Positions 38,035-47,323 of a DNA stretch of 64,000 nucleotides are shown piece after piece. The notes beneath the pieces are model-generated. The model saw only the letters and a program-made list of their open reading frames with translations, was not told where the DNA came from and searched no databases. Made by a program: the position numbers and the translations under genes. The stretch comes from Chloroflexota bacterium. GTDB lineage: Bacteria > Chloroflexota > Limnocylindria > Limnocylindrales > CSP1-4. The DNA lies in assembly GCA_026004015.1 (NCBI GenBank), contig BPIH01000008.1, forward strand, positions 1 to 64,000, given 5' to 3'. Position 1 is the first letter of the stretch; each line of letters begins with the position of its first letter.

Positions 38035-39444
38035 CTCGTCTCCTCGTCAGGCTCGGCGGCTGCTGCGGTCCGACGTCGCGACGCCGGGCCCGCCGACCAC
38101 GGATCGTAATCGGGGTCGAGGGGCTCCTGGGCGGGCGGAGGTCGGGCGGCACGTGGCGGAGGTTCACCCGGACCCGGTACCAGACCGTGAAGCGGCCCCG
38201 CATCGAGTCGACGAGGACGTCGGCCGGCTCGAGGTAGGACTCCACCCCGGGGTGACGAGCCTTCCAGCGCTCGAGCCGGCGAGGGCCTCCTCCCGCCGAG
38301 CGGCCCGAGCGATCTCGACGACCGGGATGCTCGTTCGACGGCGGCCGGTCGGGGTCGGCCGACGCCGGCCCTCGCCTTCCGCTCGTGGAGGGTGCTCTTG
38401 AGCGGCGGTTTCCCGGGCGCCCGTGCCCGCCCGTTCGGCCGCTCGCCGTCGCCGTGACGGCTGGACCCGGGGCGGCTCGCCGGGCTGCTTGCGGTAGTGC
38501 GGCGGCCACGGCGCGTCCCCGAGCCCCTCGGCCTCGTGGCGGGCGGCCAGCTCGAGGAGTGCGTCGAGGGAGCCCGGCGCCTCGTCGATGCCGGCCGCGG
38601 CATCACCCCGCTCGGCGACGATGCCCGGGACGGTGGCGAGGGTGAAGGCCTCGGGCTCGACGTCGACCACCTCCTCCCAACGGAGCGGCATCGAGACCCG
38701 AGCATCGGGCGTCGGACGGACGGAGTAGGCCGAGGCGACGGTCCGGTCCTTGGCGTTCTGGTTGTAGTCGACGAAGACCCCGTGGCGCTCCTCCTTCCAC
38801 CACTTCGAGGTCGCCAGGGCCGGCGCCCGGCGCTCGATGTCCCGGGCCAGGGCGAGGGCCGCCCGCCGGACCTCGGCGTACGACCAGCGCCGCTCGATCC
38901 GAACGTTGACGTGGAGCCCCCGAGAGCCGGACGTCTTCGGCCAGCCGACGAGGCCGACGGCCTGGAGGGCTTCCCGAGCGACGAGGGCGACCTCCCGAAC
39001 GACCGACCACGGCACGCCGGGCACGGGATCGAGGTCGACCCGGAGCTCGTCGGGGTGCTCGAGGTCGTCGGCTCGGATCGGGTGGGGATGGAGGTCGATG
39101 CAGCCGAGGTTGACGACCCAGACGAGGCCCGCCGCGTCGTCGACGACGACCTCGTCGGCCGTTCGACCCGAGGGGAAGCTGAGGGTGACCGTTCGGACGA
39201 AGGGCGGGCGGTTCGTCGGGGCTCGCTTCTGGTAGAAGAAGTCCCCCTCGGCGCCGTCGGGGTAGCGCTTCAGCGCCATCGGCCGGTTCCGGATCCCGCG
39301 GAGGGCGCCCTCGGCGACGGCGAGGTAGTAGCGGACGAGGTCGAGCTTCGTGTGGCCGGCGGCCGGGAAGTAGACCTTGTCGGGGTTCGTCACCCGGACC
39401 GTCTGGCCGCCGACCTCGAGCTCGACCGCAGGGACGCGGGCCAT
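38031..39444 (-). CDS. ligD: LigD-type DNA primase/polymerase, two C-terminal frameshifts
   Basis: The conserved polymerase domain is intact from ATG 39444: VRVTNPDKVYFP, KRYPDGAEGDFFYQKRAP, VVVDDAAGLVWVVNLGCIDLHPHPIR, ELRVDLDPVPGVPW (catalytic DxD), KTSGSRGLHVNVRIE, FVDYNQNAKDRTVASAYSVRPTPDARVSMPLRWEEV. A charged C-terminal extension reads LERWKARHPGVESYLEPADVLVDSMRGRFTVWYRVRV, then DPDYDPWSAG, in two other frames. One base is missing near 38275-38280 and another near 38129-38134. Restoring them ends the gene at 38031, overlapping the zinc-ribbon gene. It corresponds to the stand-alone LigD polymerase module of non-homologous end joining. Confidence 0.88.
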
Positions 39445-39596
39445 GACGCGAACGATAACCGCCGGCGGCCCGAGCCGCCCGGTGGGCGGCCCGGCGGTCT
39501 CCCCGGTCGACCCACGCTTCCGCGCTGGACGGCGGCCGCCCGAAGGCGTATCGTGCCCCCAGCGGGGCGTCGTCCCCGGCCGAACGAGGGATCGCC

Positions 39597-40792
39597 ATGC
39601 TCGCCCGGCCCGAACCCGCCTGCCTCGTCATCGCCGACATCTCCGGCTACACGAGCTACCTCGCCGGCGTCGAGCTCGATCACGCCCAGGACATCCTCGC
39701 CGACCTCATGACCACCGTCGTCGGCGCCCTCCGGCCGAGCTTCCGACTGGCGAAGCTCGAGGGCGACGCGGCCTTCACCTGGGCGCCGGTCGCCACCATC
39801 GATGCCTCGCTCCTCCTCGACACCATCGAGGGGACGTACTTCGCCTTCCGGCGGCGGCTGCGGGACGTCCAGCAGGCGTCCGACCTGCGAGTGCAACGCC
39901 TGCATCCGGATGCCGAGCCTCGACCTCAAGCTCATCGCCCACCACGGCGTTCTGGCTCGGCAGCGGGTCCTCGGGCGGGACGAGCTCGCCGGGCCCGGAC
40001 GTCATCCTCGCCCACCGACTCCTCAAGAACGACGTCGAGGCCCGCCTCGGGCTCCGCGCCTACGCCCTCTACACCGCGGCCTGCATCCGGGCGATGGCCC
40101 TCGCCGACCCGACCGCGGCCGGCCTCCTCCCCCACGAGGAGACGATCGAACACATCGGCCCCGTTCGGGCCTGGGTTCGCGACCTCGCCGCCGCCTGGCG
40201 AGACGAGCAAGAGCGGACCCGCGTCCTCGTCGGCCCCGACGACGCCTACGGCTCCATCGAGGTCGTCCTCCCGGGCCCGCCGAGCCTCGTCTGGGAGTTC
40301 TTCACGGCGCCGTCGCGGCGGGTCCAGTGGCAGGAAGGGGTGACCGCGGTCCAGGAAGAGGCACCCACCGGACGCCGCGGCAGGGGAACGAAGACCCACT
40401 GCGTCCACGGTCGCGATGCCATCCTCGAGGAGATCCTCGACTGGCGTCCCTACGAGTACTGGACCGTCCGGGCCCTCATGCCCATGCCCGGGGCGCCGAA
40501 GATCACGATGTCCGACGTCTTCGAGCCCGTCGGCCCGAACGCGACGCGGTTGACGACCCGCGTCGCGCGGCCGCGAACGGCTCGGGAGCGGGCCTTCCTG
40601 GACGACTTCGGACCGATCCTCGAGGCATGGGCGCAGGCCGGCATCGACCGGCTCCGGCCCCTCCTCGAAGCCGAGCTCGCCGGCCGAGCGGCCGGCCCGG
40701 GAGCCGACGCCGAACCCGACCTCCCGGCCTCGACGGCCCGCCATCTCCGGGAGCCGATCCGAGCCGGCGATCCGGGACTCGGTCCCGCCTAG
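39597..40792 (+). CDS. DUF2652 cyclase-like protein with SRPBCC domain, two frameshifts
   Basis: The N-terminus (LVIADISGYTSYLAGVELDHAQDILADLM, FRLAKLEGDAAF) is the DUF2652 domain, related to nucleotidyl cyclases. After one surplus base near 39886-39890 it continues DCECNACIRMPSLDLKLIAHHG. After another in the GGG at 39989-39991 it runs GPDVILAHRLLKNDV to the stop. The C-terminal part (EVVLPGPPSLVWEFFTAPSRRVQWQEGV, DWRPYEYWTVRALMP) is an SRPBCC/START-like lipid-binding fold. Restored length is about 397 residues. Role unknown; the DxxGYT motif suggests nucleotide binding. Confidence 0.75.
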
Positions 40793-40824
40793 GCCGACCC
40801 GACCAGCCGACGGGGCCGGGCGCG

Positions 40825-41203
40825 TCAGGCCGGTTGGGACAGCTCGAAGATGTTCCCTTCGCTGTCGGTGAACCAGGCGGCCTTGGCGCCCCCGAGCTCG
40901 AGAACACCGTCGACGGTCTTGAGGTCGCCGAGGTCGTAGTCCTCGAAGACGACCCCCCGCGACCGGAGCTCGGCCATGACCGCGGCCAGGTCGTCCACCG
41001 TCCAGCCGGCGACGGTGTTGCGGGCGGTTCCAGCGGCCGGCGTTTCGTAGAGGAAGAGCCAGGTGTCGCCGGCGAAGCGATACCAGAGCCCGCCCATCTC
41101 CTCGGCCTCGGGTGTCAGGCCGAGCTCTCTCCGCGTACCAGGCTCGGGCGCGGCCGAGATCCTTCGCCGCGACCCGGACGCTGATCGGGTAGCGCGTCAG
41201 CAT
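40825..41203 (-). CDS. VOC/glyoxalase-family protein, one frameshift
   Basis: ATG 41203 begins MLTRYPISVRVAAKDLGRARAWYAE, the usual first half of a VOC module. A surplus base near 41125-41130 shifts the frame, and the rest reads LGLTPEAEEMGGLWYRFAGDTWLFLYET, then GVVFEDYDLGDLKTVDG and GAKAAWFTDSEGNIFELSQP. Restored length is about 125 residues. Typical of small dioxygenase/glyoxalase-fold enzymes or resistance proteins; the metal ligands are not fully obvious and the substrate is unknown. Confidence 0.75.
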
Positions 41204-41445
41204 GGCCCACCTCCCAGGAGCGGCGAGGACGTCCCCTCGCTCCTCGAGGAGCACCGACCGCGCCAGGTCGCCACGATCCCACAGGATCCCATCACCGTCA
41301 AGGCCGTGGGCTCGACCACAGTCGACCGCGGCCGCCATCGGCGATCATGGCCGAAACCGACCCATTGTCGGCCCCGTCGACCGATCCGCTCGACCGGAGC
41401 GACACCCTCCTCGACGCCGGGGCCGAGCACCCGAGGGAGTGCCCC

Positions 41446-42837
41446 ATGGACGATTTCGTCATCATCGGTGCCGGCGCCGCCGGCGAGGCAGCCGCCCACG
41501 AGGCCCGCCGCCACGGCGCCTCGGTGACCGTCGTCGAGCGCGAGCTCCTCGGCGGGAGCTGCCCCTTCTGGGCCTGCATGCCGTCGAAGACCCTCCTCCA
41601 TGCGGCGGGCATCCACGCCGTCGGCGGTGACTACCCCTGGCCGAAGGCGTCGGCCCGACGGGACTACATGATCAACCGCGAAGGACGGGACTGGCCCGAC
41701 GACGGCGGCCACCTTCGCGCCCTGGAGGCCGCCGGCGCCACGGTCGTCCGCGGCGAGGCGAGGCTCGCCGGTCCCGGCCGGGTCGCCGTCCGGACGGCCG
41801 ACGGCGGGGAGATCCTCCTCGAGGCGAGGAACGTCGTCATCGCCGTCGGCAGCCACTCGACGGTACCCGACCTCCCGGGCCTCGACGAGATCCGGCCCTG
41901 GACGAACCGCGAGGCGACCTCGACCCGGACGCTCCCCCGGAGCCTCGTCATCCTCGGCGGTGGCCCGACGGGCGTCGAGCTCGGTCAGGTCTTCGCCCGC
42001 TACGGCGTCCCGGTGGCCATCGTCCACTCGAACGAGCGCCTGAACCACCGCGACCACCCCCGGAACTCGGCCGCCATCGCCCGCGCCCTCGCCGCCGACG
42101 GGGTGGATCTCCACCTCGGGACGCGGGCCGTTCGGATCGAACCCGCTGCCGCTCCCGACCGACCCCACCGGATCATCCTCGCCGACGGATCGGCGGTCGA
42201 GGGCCACGAGGTCCTCCTGGCCATCGGTCGCACCGCCCCGCTCGCCGGGCTCGGTCTCGAGACCATCGGCGTGAAGCTCGTCGACGGCCGCCTGCAGCCG
42301 GACGAGTACCTTCGGATCGCCGAGGGCGTCTACGTCGCCGGCGATCCCGCCGGTCCCGAGCTCCACACCCACCTCGCCCACTACCAGGGCGAGATCGTCG
42401 TCCGGATCGCCCTCGGCGAGGACGTCCGGCCGGACTTCCGGGCCATCCCCCGGGCGACGTACACCGATCCCGAGACGGCCGGCGTCGGCTTGACCGTCGA
42501 CGAGGCGCGGGTCGCCGGACTCGACGCCGACGAATGGACGGCCGACTTCGCCACCTCGGCCAAGGGCTACATCGCCGAGGCGGAGGGGCACGCGACGATC
42601 GTCGTCGACCGGGGCTCAGGTCGGCTCGTGGGTGCCTTCCTCGCCGGTCCGGCCGCCTCGGAGGCGATCCACGAGGCGGTCCTCGCCGTCAAGACGGGGA
42701 CGCCGATCGCCGTCCTCGCCGACACGATCCACGCCTTCCCGACCTTCGCCCGCGTCATGGGCAGCCTCTTCGTCGAGGCCTGGCGCGAGCTGAGGGGTCT
42801 CGGCGGCGCCAGCGAAAGCGCAGGCGCGGAGCGGTGA
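41446..42837 (+). CDS. FAD-dependent pyridine nucleotide-disulfide oxidoreductase
   Basis: The protein has 463 residues. ATG 41446 is preferred, placing the FAD motif VIIGAGAAGEAAAHEA at the N-terminus; an upstream ATG at 41347 adds 33 unconserved residues. The redox pair is in GGSCPFWACMPSKTLL, replacing the usual GGTCLNVGCIPSK. The NAD site is VILGGGPTGVELGQVFARYG, then YVAGDPAG and ATYTDPETAGVGLT. The interface ends HAFPTFARVMGSLF, where lipoamide dehydrogenases have HxHPTLSE. It is therefore a group-I reductase of the Lpd/mercuric reductase family with unknown substrate. Its neighbourhood contains copper genes. Confidence 0.85.
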   Translation: MDDFVIIGAGAAGEAAAHEARRHGASVTVVERELLGGSCPFWACMPSKTLLHAAGIHAVGGDYPWPKASARRDYMINREGRDWPDDGGHLRALEAAGATVVRGEARLAGPGRVAVRTADGGEILLEARNVVIAVGSHSTVPDLPGLDEIRPWTNREATSTRTLPRSLVILGGGPTGVELGQVFARYGVPVAIVHSNERLNHRDHPRNSAAIARALAADGVDLHLGTRAVRIEPAAAPDRPHRIILADGSAVEGHEVLLAIGRTAPLAGLGLETIGVKLVDGRLQPDEYLRIAEGVYVAGDPAGPELHTHLAHYQGEIVVRIALGEDVRPDFRAIPRATYTDPETAGVGLTVDEARVAGLDADEWTADFATSAKGYIAEAEGHATIVVDRGSGRLVGAFLAGPAASEAIHEAVLAVKTGTPIAVLADTIHAFPTFARVMGSLFVEAWRELRGLGGASESAGAER

Positions 42838-42919
42838 CGCGAGGGAGCGAGCGGTGGCGCGGGCGTCGCGTCTCAGCGTGCGAGGGCCCTGAGCGGCCCG
42901 CGCACCCCGCCGCCCGCCG

Positions 42920-43396
42920 CTACGGCACGATCTCGACCGTCGCCTTCATCCCGGCCGCGTAGTGGCCAGCGACGTGGCAACCGGCGAGGATCGTTCCCGC
43001 CGCCGGGAAGGTGACCGTCAGCTCCTTCGTGACGCCAGGGGCGACACCGATCCCCATCGGCTCGTCGTGGGTCATGCCGCCCATGCTCTGCATCTCTCGC
43101 TCGTGCTCCGCCTGGGCCGCCTCGTCACCGAGGAAGAACTCGTGGTCGACCCGACCGACGTTCGTCACCACGAAGGTCACCGGGACACCGGCCGGTACCC
43201 GGATCGTCGCCGGTTCGATGGTCAGGGCGTCCGTGAGACGAACCTCGATGCGGGTGGCGGCGGAGGGCGATGGGCTCGCCGCCGGAGCCGACGCTCCCGG
43301 CGCGGACGCCGGCGGGGCCGTCGGGCTCCCGCCCGCCGAGCAGGCGGCGAGCCAGAGGCTCAGGGCGAGGCCGAGCAGAGCGACGGGTCGGTGCAT
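42920..43396 (-). CDS. cupredoxin-like copper-binding lipoprotein
   Basis: The 158-residue protein has a lipoprotein signal peptide with lipobox LAAC (Cys19), then a Ser/Pro/Ala linker. A cupredoxin domain follows: TIRVPAGVPVTFVVTNVGRVDHEFFLGDE, a Met/His-rich loop (HEREMQSMGGMTHDEPM) and GTILAGCHVAGHYAAGMKATVEI. The candidate type-1 copper ligands are His in DHEF, then Cys, His and Met in the last motif. It sits 59 bases downstream of CopA on the same strand, so it is probably part of periplasmic or surface copper handling. Confidence 0.85.
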   Translation of the reverse strand: MHRPVALLGLALSLWLAACSAGGSPTAPPASAPGASAPAASPSPSAATRIEVRLTDALTIEPATIRVPAGVPVTFVVTNVGRVDHEFFLGDEAAQAEHEREMQSMGGMTHDEPMGIGVAPGVTKELTVTFPAAGTILAGCHVAGHYAAGMKATVEIVP

Positions 43397-45780
43397 GCGA
43401 TCCTCCTGGGTGTCAGCTTCGGTGGGGGACGAGGTCCTGGGGTAGCAGGTGGAGTCTAGGCGGGTCGCGGTGCGAGTTCCCGGTCGACCGGACCCGGTGC
43501 CGGCCCGACCATCGGTGGCCGGAAGCGCCGAAGTCGGAGGGCGTTCGAGACGACGGTGACGCTCGAGGCCGCCATCGCCGCCGCGGCGATGATCGGATCG
43601 AGCAGGATCCCGGCGACGGGATAGAGCGCGCCGGCCGCGACGGGGATGAGGGCGACGTTGTAGGCGAAGGCCCAGAAGAGGTTCTGGCGGATGTTCCGCA
43701 TCGTCGCCCGCGAGAGGGCGATGGCCGTCACGAGCCCCGGAGGTCGCCGCTCATGAGCGTCACCGAGCCGACTCGATGGCGACGTCGGTCCCGGTGCCCG
43801 ATGGCGATCCCGACGTCGGCCGCGGCGAGGGCGGGGCGTCGTTGATCCCGTCGCCGACCATCGCCACGAGCGGTCCCGCCGCCTGGAGGCGTCGGACCTG
43901 GGCCGCCTTCTCGTCGGGCCGGACGTCGGCGAGGACCCGGTCGATCCCGACGGCGGCCCCGATGGCCCGGGCCGTCACCTCGTTGTCGCCGGTGAGCATG
44001 ACCGTCGTCAGGCCCATCCGCCGAAGGGCGCCACGGCCTCCCGGGAGCCGCGCTTCAGGGTATCGGCGATGGCGAGGACGGCGACCGCCCGTCCGTCGAC
44101 GGCCGCGACGACGGGGGTCTTCGCCCGCCGAGCGAGCTCGGTGCATGGTCCCCTCGAGGGAGCCGACGTCGATCCCGGCCGCGGCGAGGAAGTCGGCTCG
44201 ACCGACGAGGACCGCCGGCCCTCGACGCTCGCCTCGATCCCCTGGCCGCTCGTCGCCCGGAAATCGGCGGGTTCGGCGAGCTCGAGGCCCCGCTCCTCGC
44301 GGGCGAAGCGGACGATCGCCTCGCCGAGGGGGTGCTCGGAGCCGCGCTCGGCCGAGGCGACGAGGCGCAGGACGCTCGGCTCCGAGAGGGCCCCGTCGCC
44401 TCCCGTCCGACGCCCGTGGCCCCGTCGCCGACGAGGACGACGTCGGTCACCCGCGGCCGTCCCTCGGTGAGGGTGCCGGTCTTGTCGAGACGACGACCCG
44501 GACGCTCCCGAGCCGCTCGAGGGCCTCGGCGTTCCGGAACAGGATGCCCGTGCTCGGCCCCCTTGCCGGTCCCGACCATGATCGAGGTCGGCGTGGCGAG
44601 GCCGAGGGCGCAGGGGCAGGCGATGATGAGGACGGCGACGCGTATTGAGGAGGGCGAGGTTCAGCGCCGGCGGCGGCCCGAAGATGAGCCAGACGACGAA
44701 GGTCAGGCCGGCGACGGCCAGGACCGCCGGGACGAAGTAGCCGGTCACCGACGTCGGCGAGGCGCTGGATCGGCGCCTTCGAGCCTGGGCCTCCTGGACG
44801 AGCCGGACGATCTGGGCGAGCACGGTCTCCCGCCGACTCGGCGTCGCCTCGAAGCGGAAGCTGCCCGAGCGTGTTCAGCGTCCCGCCGATGACCTCGTCG
44901 CCGGGGCGCTTCGTGACCGGGATCGGCTCGCCGGTGACCATGCTCTCGTCGACCGCCGACGGCCCGTCGCGGACGACGCCGTCGACCGGGATCTTCTCGC
45001 CGGGGCGCACGATGACGAGATCGCCTCGCACGACCGCCTCGATCGGGACGTCGAGCTCCTGGCCGTCGCGGACGACCCGGGCCGTCCGGGGCTGGAGGCC
45101 GATGAGCTTCCGGATGGCGTCCGAGGTGTGGCTCCGGGCCCGGGCTTCGAGGAACCGGCCGAGGAGGATGAGGGTGATGATGACGGCCGCCGTGTCGAAG
45201 TAGAGCGGGATCTGGCCGTTCGTCGCCAGGCCGGCGGCCCGGAAGAAGTCGGGGACGAGGATCGCCGCCAGGCTGTAGCCGTAGGCGGCCGAGGTGCCGA
45301 TGGCGATGAGGGTGTTCATGTCCGTCGCCCGGTGGCGAAGGACCTTCCAGGCGCCGCGGTAGAAGGGCCAGCCCGCCCAGAACTGGATCGGGGTCGCCAG
45401 AGCGAGCTGGAGCCAGGGTTCGGTGAGGAGATCGGGGAGGACGGGGGCGACGGTCATCTTCGCCAGCCCGCCGAGGATGGGCAGGGTGAGGACGGCCGCC
45501 ACGACCAGGCGGCGGCGCAGGTCGGCCAGGTGGCGCTGCTGGAAGCTCGTCTCGGGCGCGGCGGTCTCGCGGAGGGCGGCGTGGGGCTCGGCCACGGCGA
45601 CCGCGGCCGTGGTCGCAGCGTGCCCGCCGGCCGGCACGGCTGCCGCTCCAGGAGCTTCGGCGACGTCGACGACGAGGCGGGCCTCGTAGCCGGCCGCCTC
45701 GACGGCGGCGACGAGCGCGTCGACGGTGACGCCCGGGCTCGGCGACGACGGTCGCCCGCTCCGTCGCCAGGTTGACGTTC

Positions 45781-45856
45781 GCCTCGCGGACGCCCTCGAC
45801 CTTCCGGAGGTAGCGCTCGATCCGGTTCACGCACGAGGCGCAGGTCATCCCCTCGA
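45781..45856 (-). repeat. HMA domain 2 segment, near-identical to HMA 1
   Basis: These 76 bases match 46086-46161 with only a few substitutions. Both encode the metal-binding GMTCASC loop and following helix of the two CopA HMA domains, so the domain was duplicated recently or is kept similar by gene conversion. Confidence 0.8.
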
Positions 45857-46085
45857 TGTCGAGGGCGAAGGTCCGCGCCGCCGGGCGAGGGCACCGGCCT
45901 TCGGGGCGAAGGCGATCTCGATTGTCCCGGCACCGGCGGCGCCCGGCCGTCGCCGCCGATCGGCTCGGCCCGGTCGATCCGGGCCTCGTAGCCGGCCGCC
46001 TCGACGGCCGAGCGGAGGTCGTCGAGGTCGACCCGCGTCGGGGTCGAAGCGGACGGTCGCCGTTTCGGTCGCCAGGTTGACCGTC

Positions 46086-46161
46086 GCCTCTTCGACGCCC
46101 TCGACCTTCCGGAGGTAGCGCTCGATCCGGTTCACACACGAGGCACACGTCATCCCCTCGA
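46086..46161 (-). repeat. HMA domain 1 segment, near-identical to HMA 2
   Basis: This is the partner of the direct repeat at 45781-45856, 305 bases away, in the first heavy-metal-associated domain of CopA. Confidence 0.8.
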
Positions 46162-46230
46162 CGGGGAAGCGGACGGCGGTCGGTGTTCGGATGTCGGCGC
46201 TGGTCATGAGGTGCTCCCGATCTTGGATGG

Positions 46231-46247
46231 ATACCCTGGGGGAGTAT
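46231..46247. promoter_or_regulatory. CsoR-like operator at the copA promoter
   Basis: ATACCCTGGGGGAGTAT is a near-palindrome of the ATACCCC-N-GGGGTAT type bound by copper-sensing CsoR repressors. It overlaps the minus-strand -10 box of copA. Confidence 0.65.
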
Positions 46248-46271
46248 ACACCCGATCTCGCCGGCTGGGAA
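46243..46271 (-). promoter_or_regulatory. copA promoter
   Basis: On the minus strand TTCCCA (46271-46266), 17 bases, TATACT (46248-46243). ATG 46207 follows after a 35-base leader containing GGGAG. The -10 is covered by the operator at 46231-46247. Confidence 0.6.
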
Positions 46272-46274
46272 GGC

Positions 46275-46304
46275 TTGACCGGGCGGCCGATTCTGGTGGA
46301 TACT
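46275..46304 (+). promoter_or_regulatory. promoter of the YHS-domain gene
   Basis: TTGACC (46275-46280), 18 bases, GATACT (46299-46304). The -10 overlaps a second operator, the mirror arrangement of the copA promoter. Confidence 0.6.
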
Positions 46305-46316
46305 CCCGCCGGGTAT
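46300..46316. promoter_or_regulatory. second CsoR-like operator
   Basis: ATACTCCCGCCGGGTAT is a 17-base near-palindrome with the same half-sites and spacing as the one at 46231-46247. It overlaps the -10 box of the plus-strand promoter. Confidence 0.65.
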
Positions 46317-46480
46317 GAAGGATGGGGTTGCGCGAGCCGGACCAGCCCCACACCGGCGGCGCAGGGATCCCGGCCGTCCACGCGCAGTCCTCCGGAGGCT
46401 AGGCCTCCGCCGCGGCGCCCCGTGGCCGGCGACGGTACCGGCATCTGCTTGAGACTCGCATCGCCCGAGGAGGAACCAGC

Positions 46481-46879
46481 ATGAGCGCTTCTCATCCCCA
46501 GCGGGTCGTCGACCCGGTCTGCGGCATGGCCGTCGACGTCGCCAAGGCCGAAGCGGCGGGCCTCACCGTCGAGTACCGGGGTCGGACGTACGCCTTCTGC
46601 CGGGCCGGGTGCCGGCGGGCCTTCGAGGAGGATCCCGACGCCTACGCAGCTCGGGCCGAGGTGGCGGTGCCCATGGCAGGGCCTGGCGGTGCCGAGCCTA
46701 GCCCGCCGGCCATCGACGAGGGGATGCGGCGCTGGTACGAGGCCTGTCCGTGCTGCCTGTCCGACGCCTACCCGGAGATCAAGGCCGCCCTCGACGCCGA
46801 GCGGGCGGCGGCGGCGCAGCCGGCGGCGGGGCCGGGCATCTGCGAGGTCGCCGAGGCGGCCGAGGGGGTCGCGCCGTAG
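46481..46879 (+). CDS. YHS-domain metal-binding protein
   Basis: The 132-residue protein starts at ATG 46481 with AGGAGG 7 bases upstream. The YHS domain ([44 protein letters not shown]) carries the Cys residues typical of copper-handling YHS proteins. A second part contains [19 protein letters not shown] and a final GPGICEVAE, adding four more cysteines. It is divergent from copA and shares the CsoR-like control, so it is likely a copper chaperone or sensor-buffer protein. Confidence 0.85.
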   Translation: MSASHPQRVVDPVCGMAVDVAKAEAAGLTVEYRGRTYAFCRAGCRRAFEEDPDAYAARAEVAVPMAGPGGAEPSPPAIDEGMRRWYEACPCCLSDAYPEIKAALDAERAAAAQPAAGPGICEVAEAAEGVAP

Positions 46880-46928
46880 GCGGTGCTGGTCCGGGCTCGT
46901 TCAGCCCGTCCGCAGCGGGACAAACGAA

Positions 46929-47003
46929 TGGAGCCGACACTCGGATTCGAACCGAGGACCTGCTGTTTACGAAACAGCTGCTCTACCGCTGAGCTATGTC
47001 GGC
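46929..47003 (-). tRNA. tRNA-Thr (anticodon CGT)
   Basis: Read on the minus strand from 47003: acceptor GCCGACA pairs with TGTCGGC, D arm GCTCAGCGGTAGAGC, anticodon stem GCTGT/ACAGC with loop TTCGTAA (anticodon CGT), and T arm GGTTCGAATCC. A T discriminator and encoded CCA follow (46931-46929). Confidence 0.94.
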
Positions 47004-47323
47004 TCGCCGGCCGATAGGATAGCCGATCCCCTCCGGCCCGGCCACCGATCCAGACCCACCCGCCGGATCGGGAGCCGCGGGATCGGACCCGCTGGGCACC
47101 GATCGGAAGCCGCCCGGCCCTGAACCCTTCGGGCAGCCGACATCGTGGGGTGCCCCGATGACCGGGTGATGACTCCTCGATGACGAAACGGTGACGCGCC
47201 GACCCAGGACGATTTCCTGTCCGCGGGCCTGACACCTTTCTGGCGTTTCGTGCCTCGGAATCGGGTAGGGTGCCCGAACCGGTCGGCCCCTCGGCCGGCG
47301 GACATGACAGAAAGGAGGTGTGC
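47004..47323. other. intergenic region with tRNA promoter and leader of exported protein
   Basis: The region holds the -10 box TATCCT of tRNA-Thr on the minus strand (47021 to 47016). On the plus strand there is a possible -10 TAGGGT near 47266 and a very strong Shine-Dalgarno AAGGAGGT (about 47312-47319) for the next gene. No gene is seen. Confidence 0.5.

Larger units (their letters stand above)
43456..46207 (-). pseudogene. copA: copper-exporting P1B-type ATPase CopA, at least twelve frameshifts
   Basis: From ATG 46207 the joined frames give two heavy-metal-associated domains (each [15 protein letters not shown]), membrane helices, phosphatase loop [12 protein letters not shown], the metal site [25 protein letters not shown], the phosphorylation site [23 protein letters not shown] (HP motif), [26 protein letters not shown] and the last helices [15 protein letters not shown]. 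All catalytic motifs are intact and no stop interrupts the restored frame. Still, insertions and deletions of one base occur roughly every 150-250 bases (near 46045, 45940, 45885, 45738, 44863, 44790, 44756, 44640, 44553, 44490, 44410, 44218, 44150, 44030, 43838). Either the assembly is poor here or the gene is very recently dead. It exports Cu(I) from the cytoplasm. Confidence 0.85.

Noticed and set aside
43760-46148. Several separate small metal-transport genes in the copA region
   Set aside because: The fragments follow the exact domain order of a single P1B-ATPase without gaps or stops when frames are joined.
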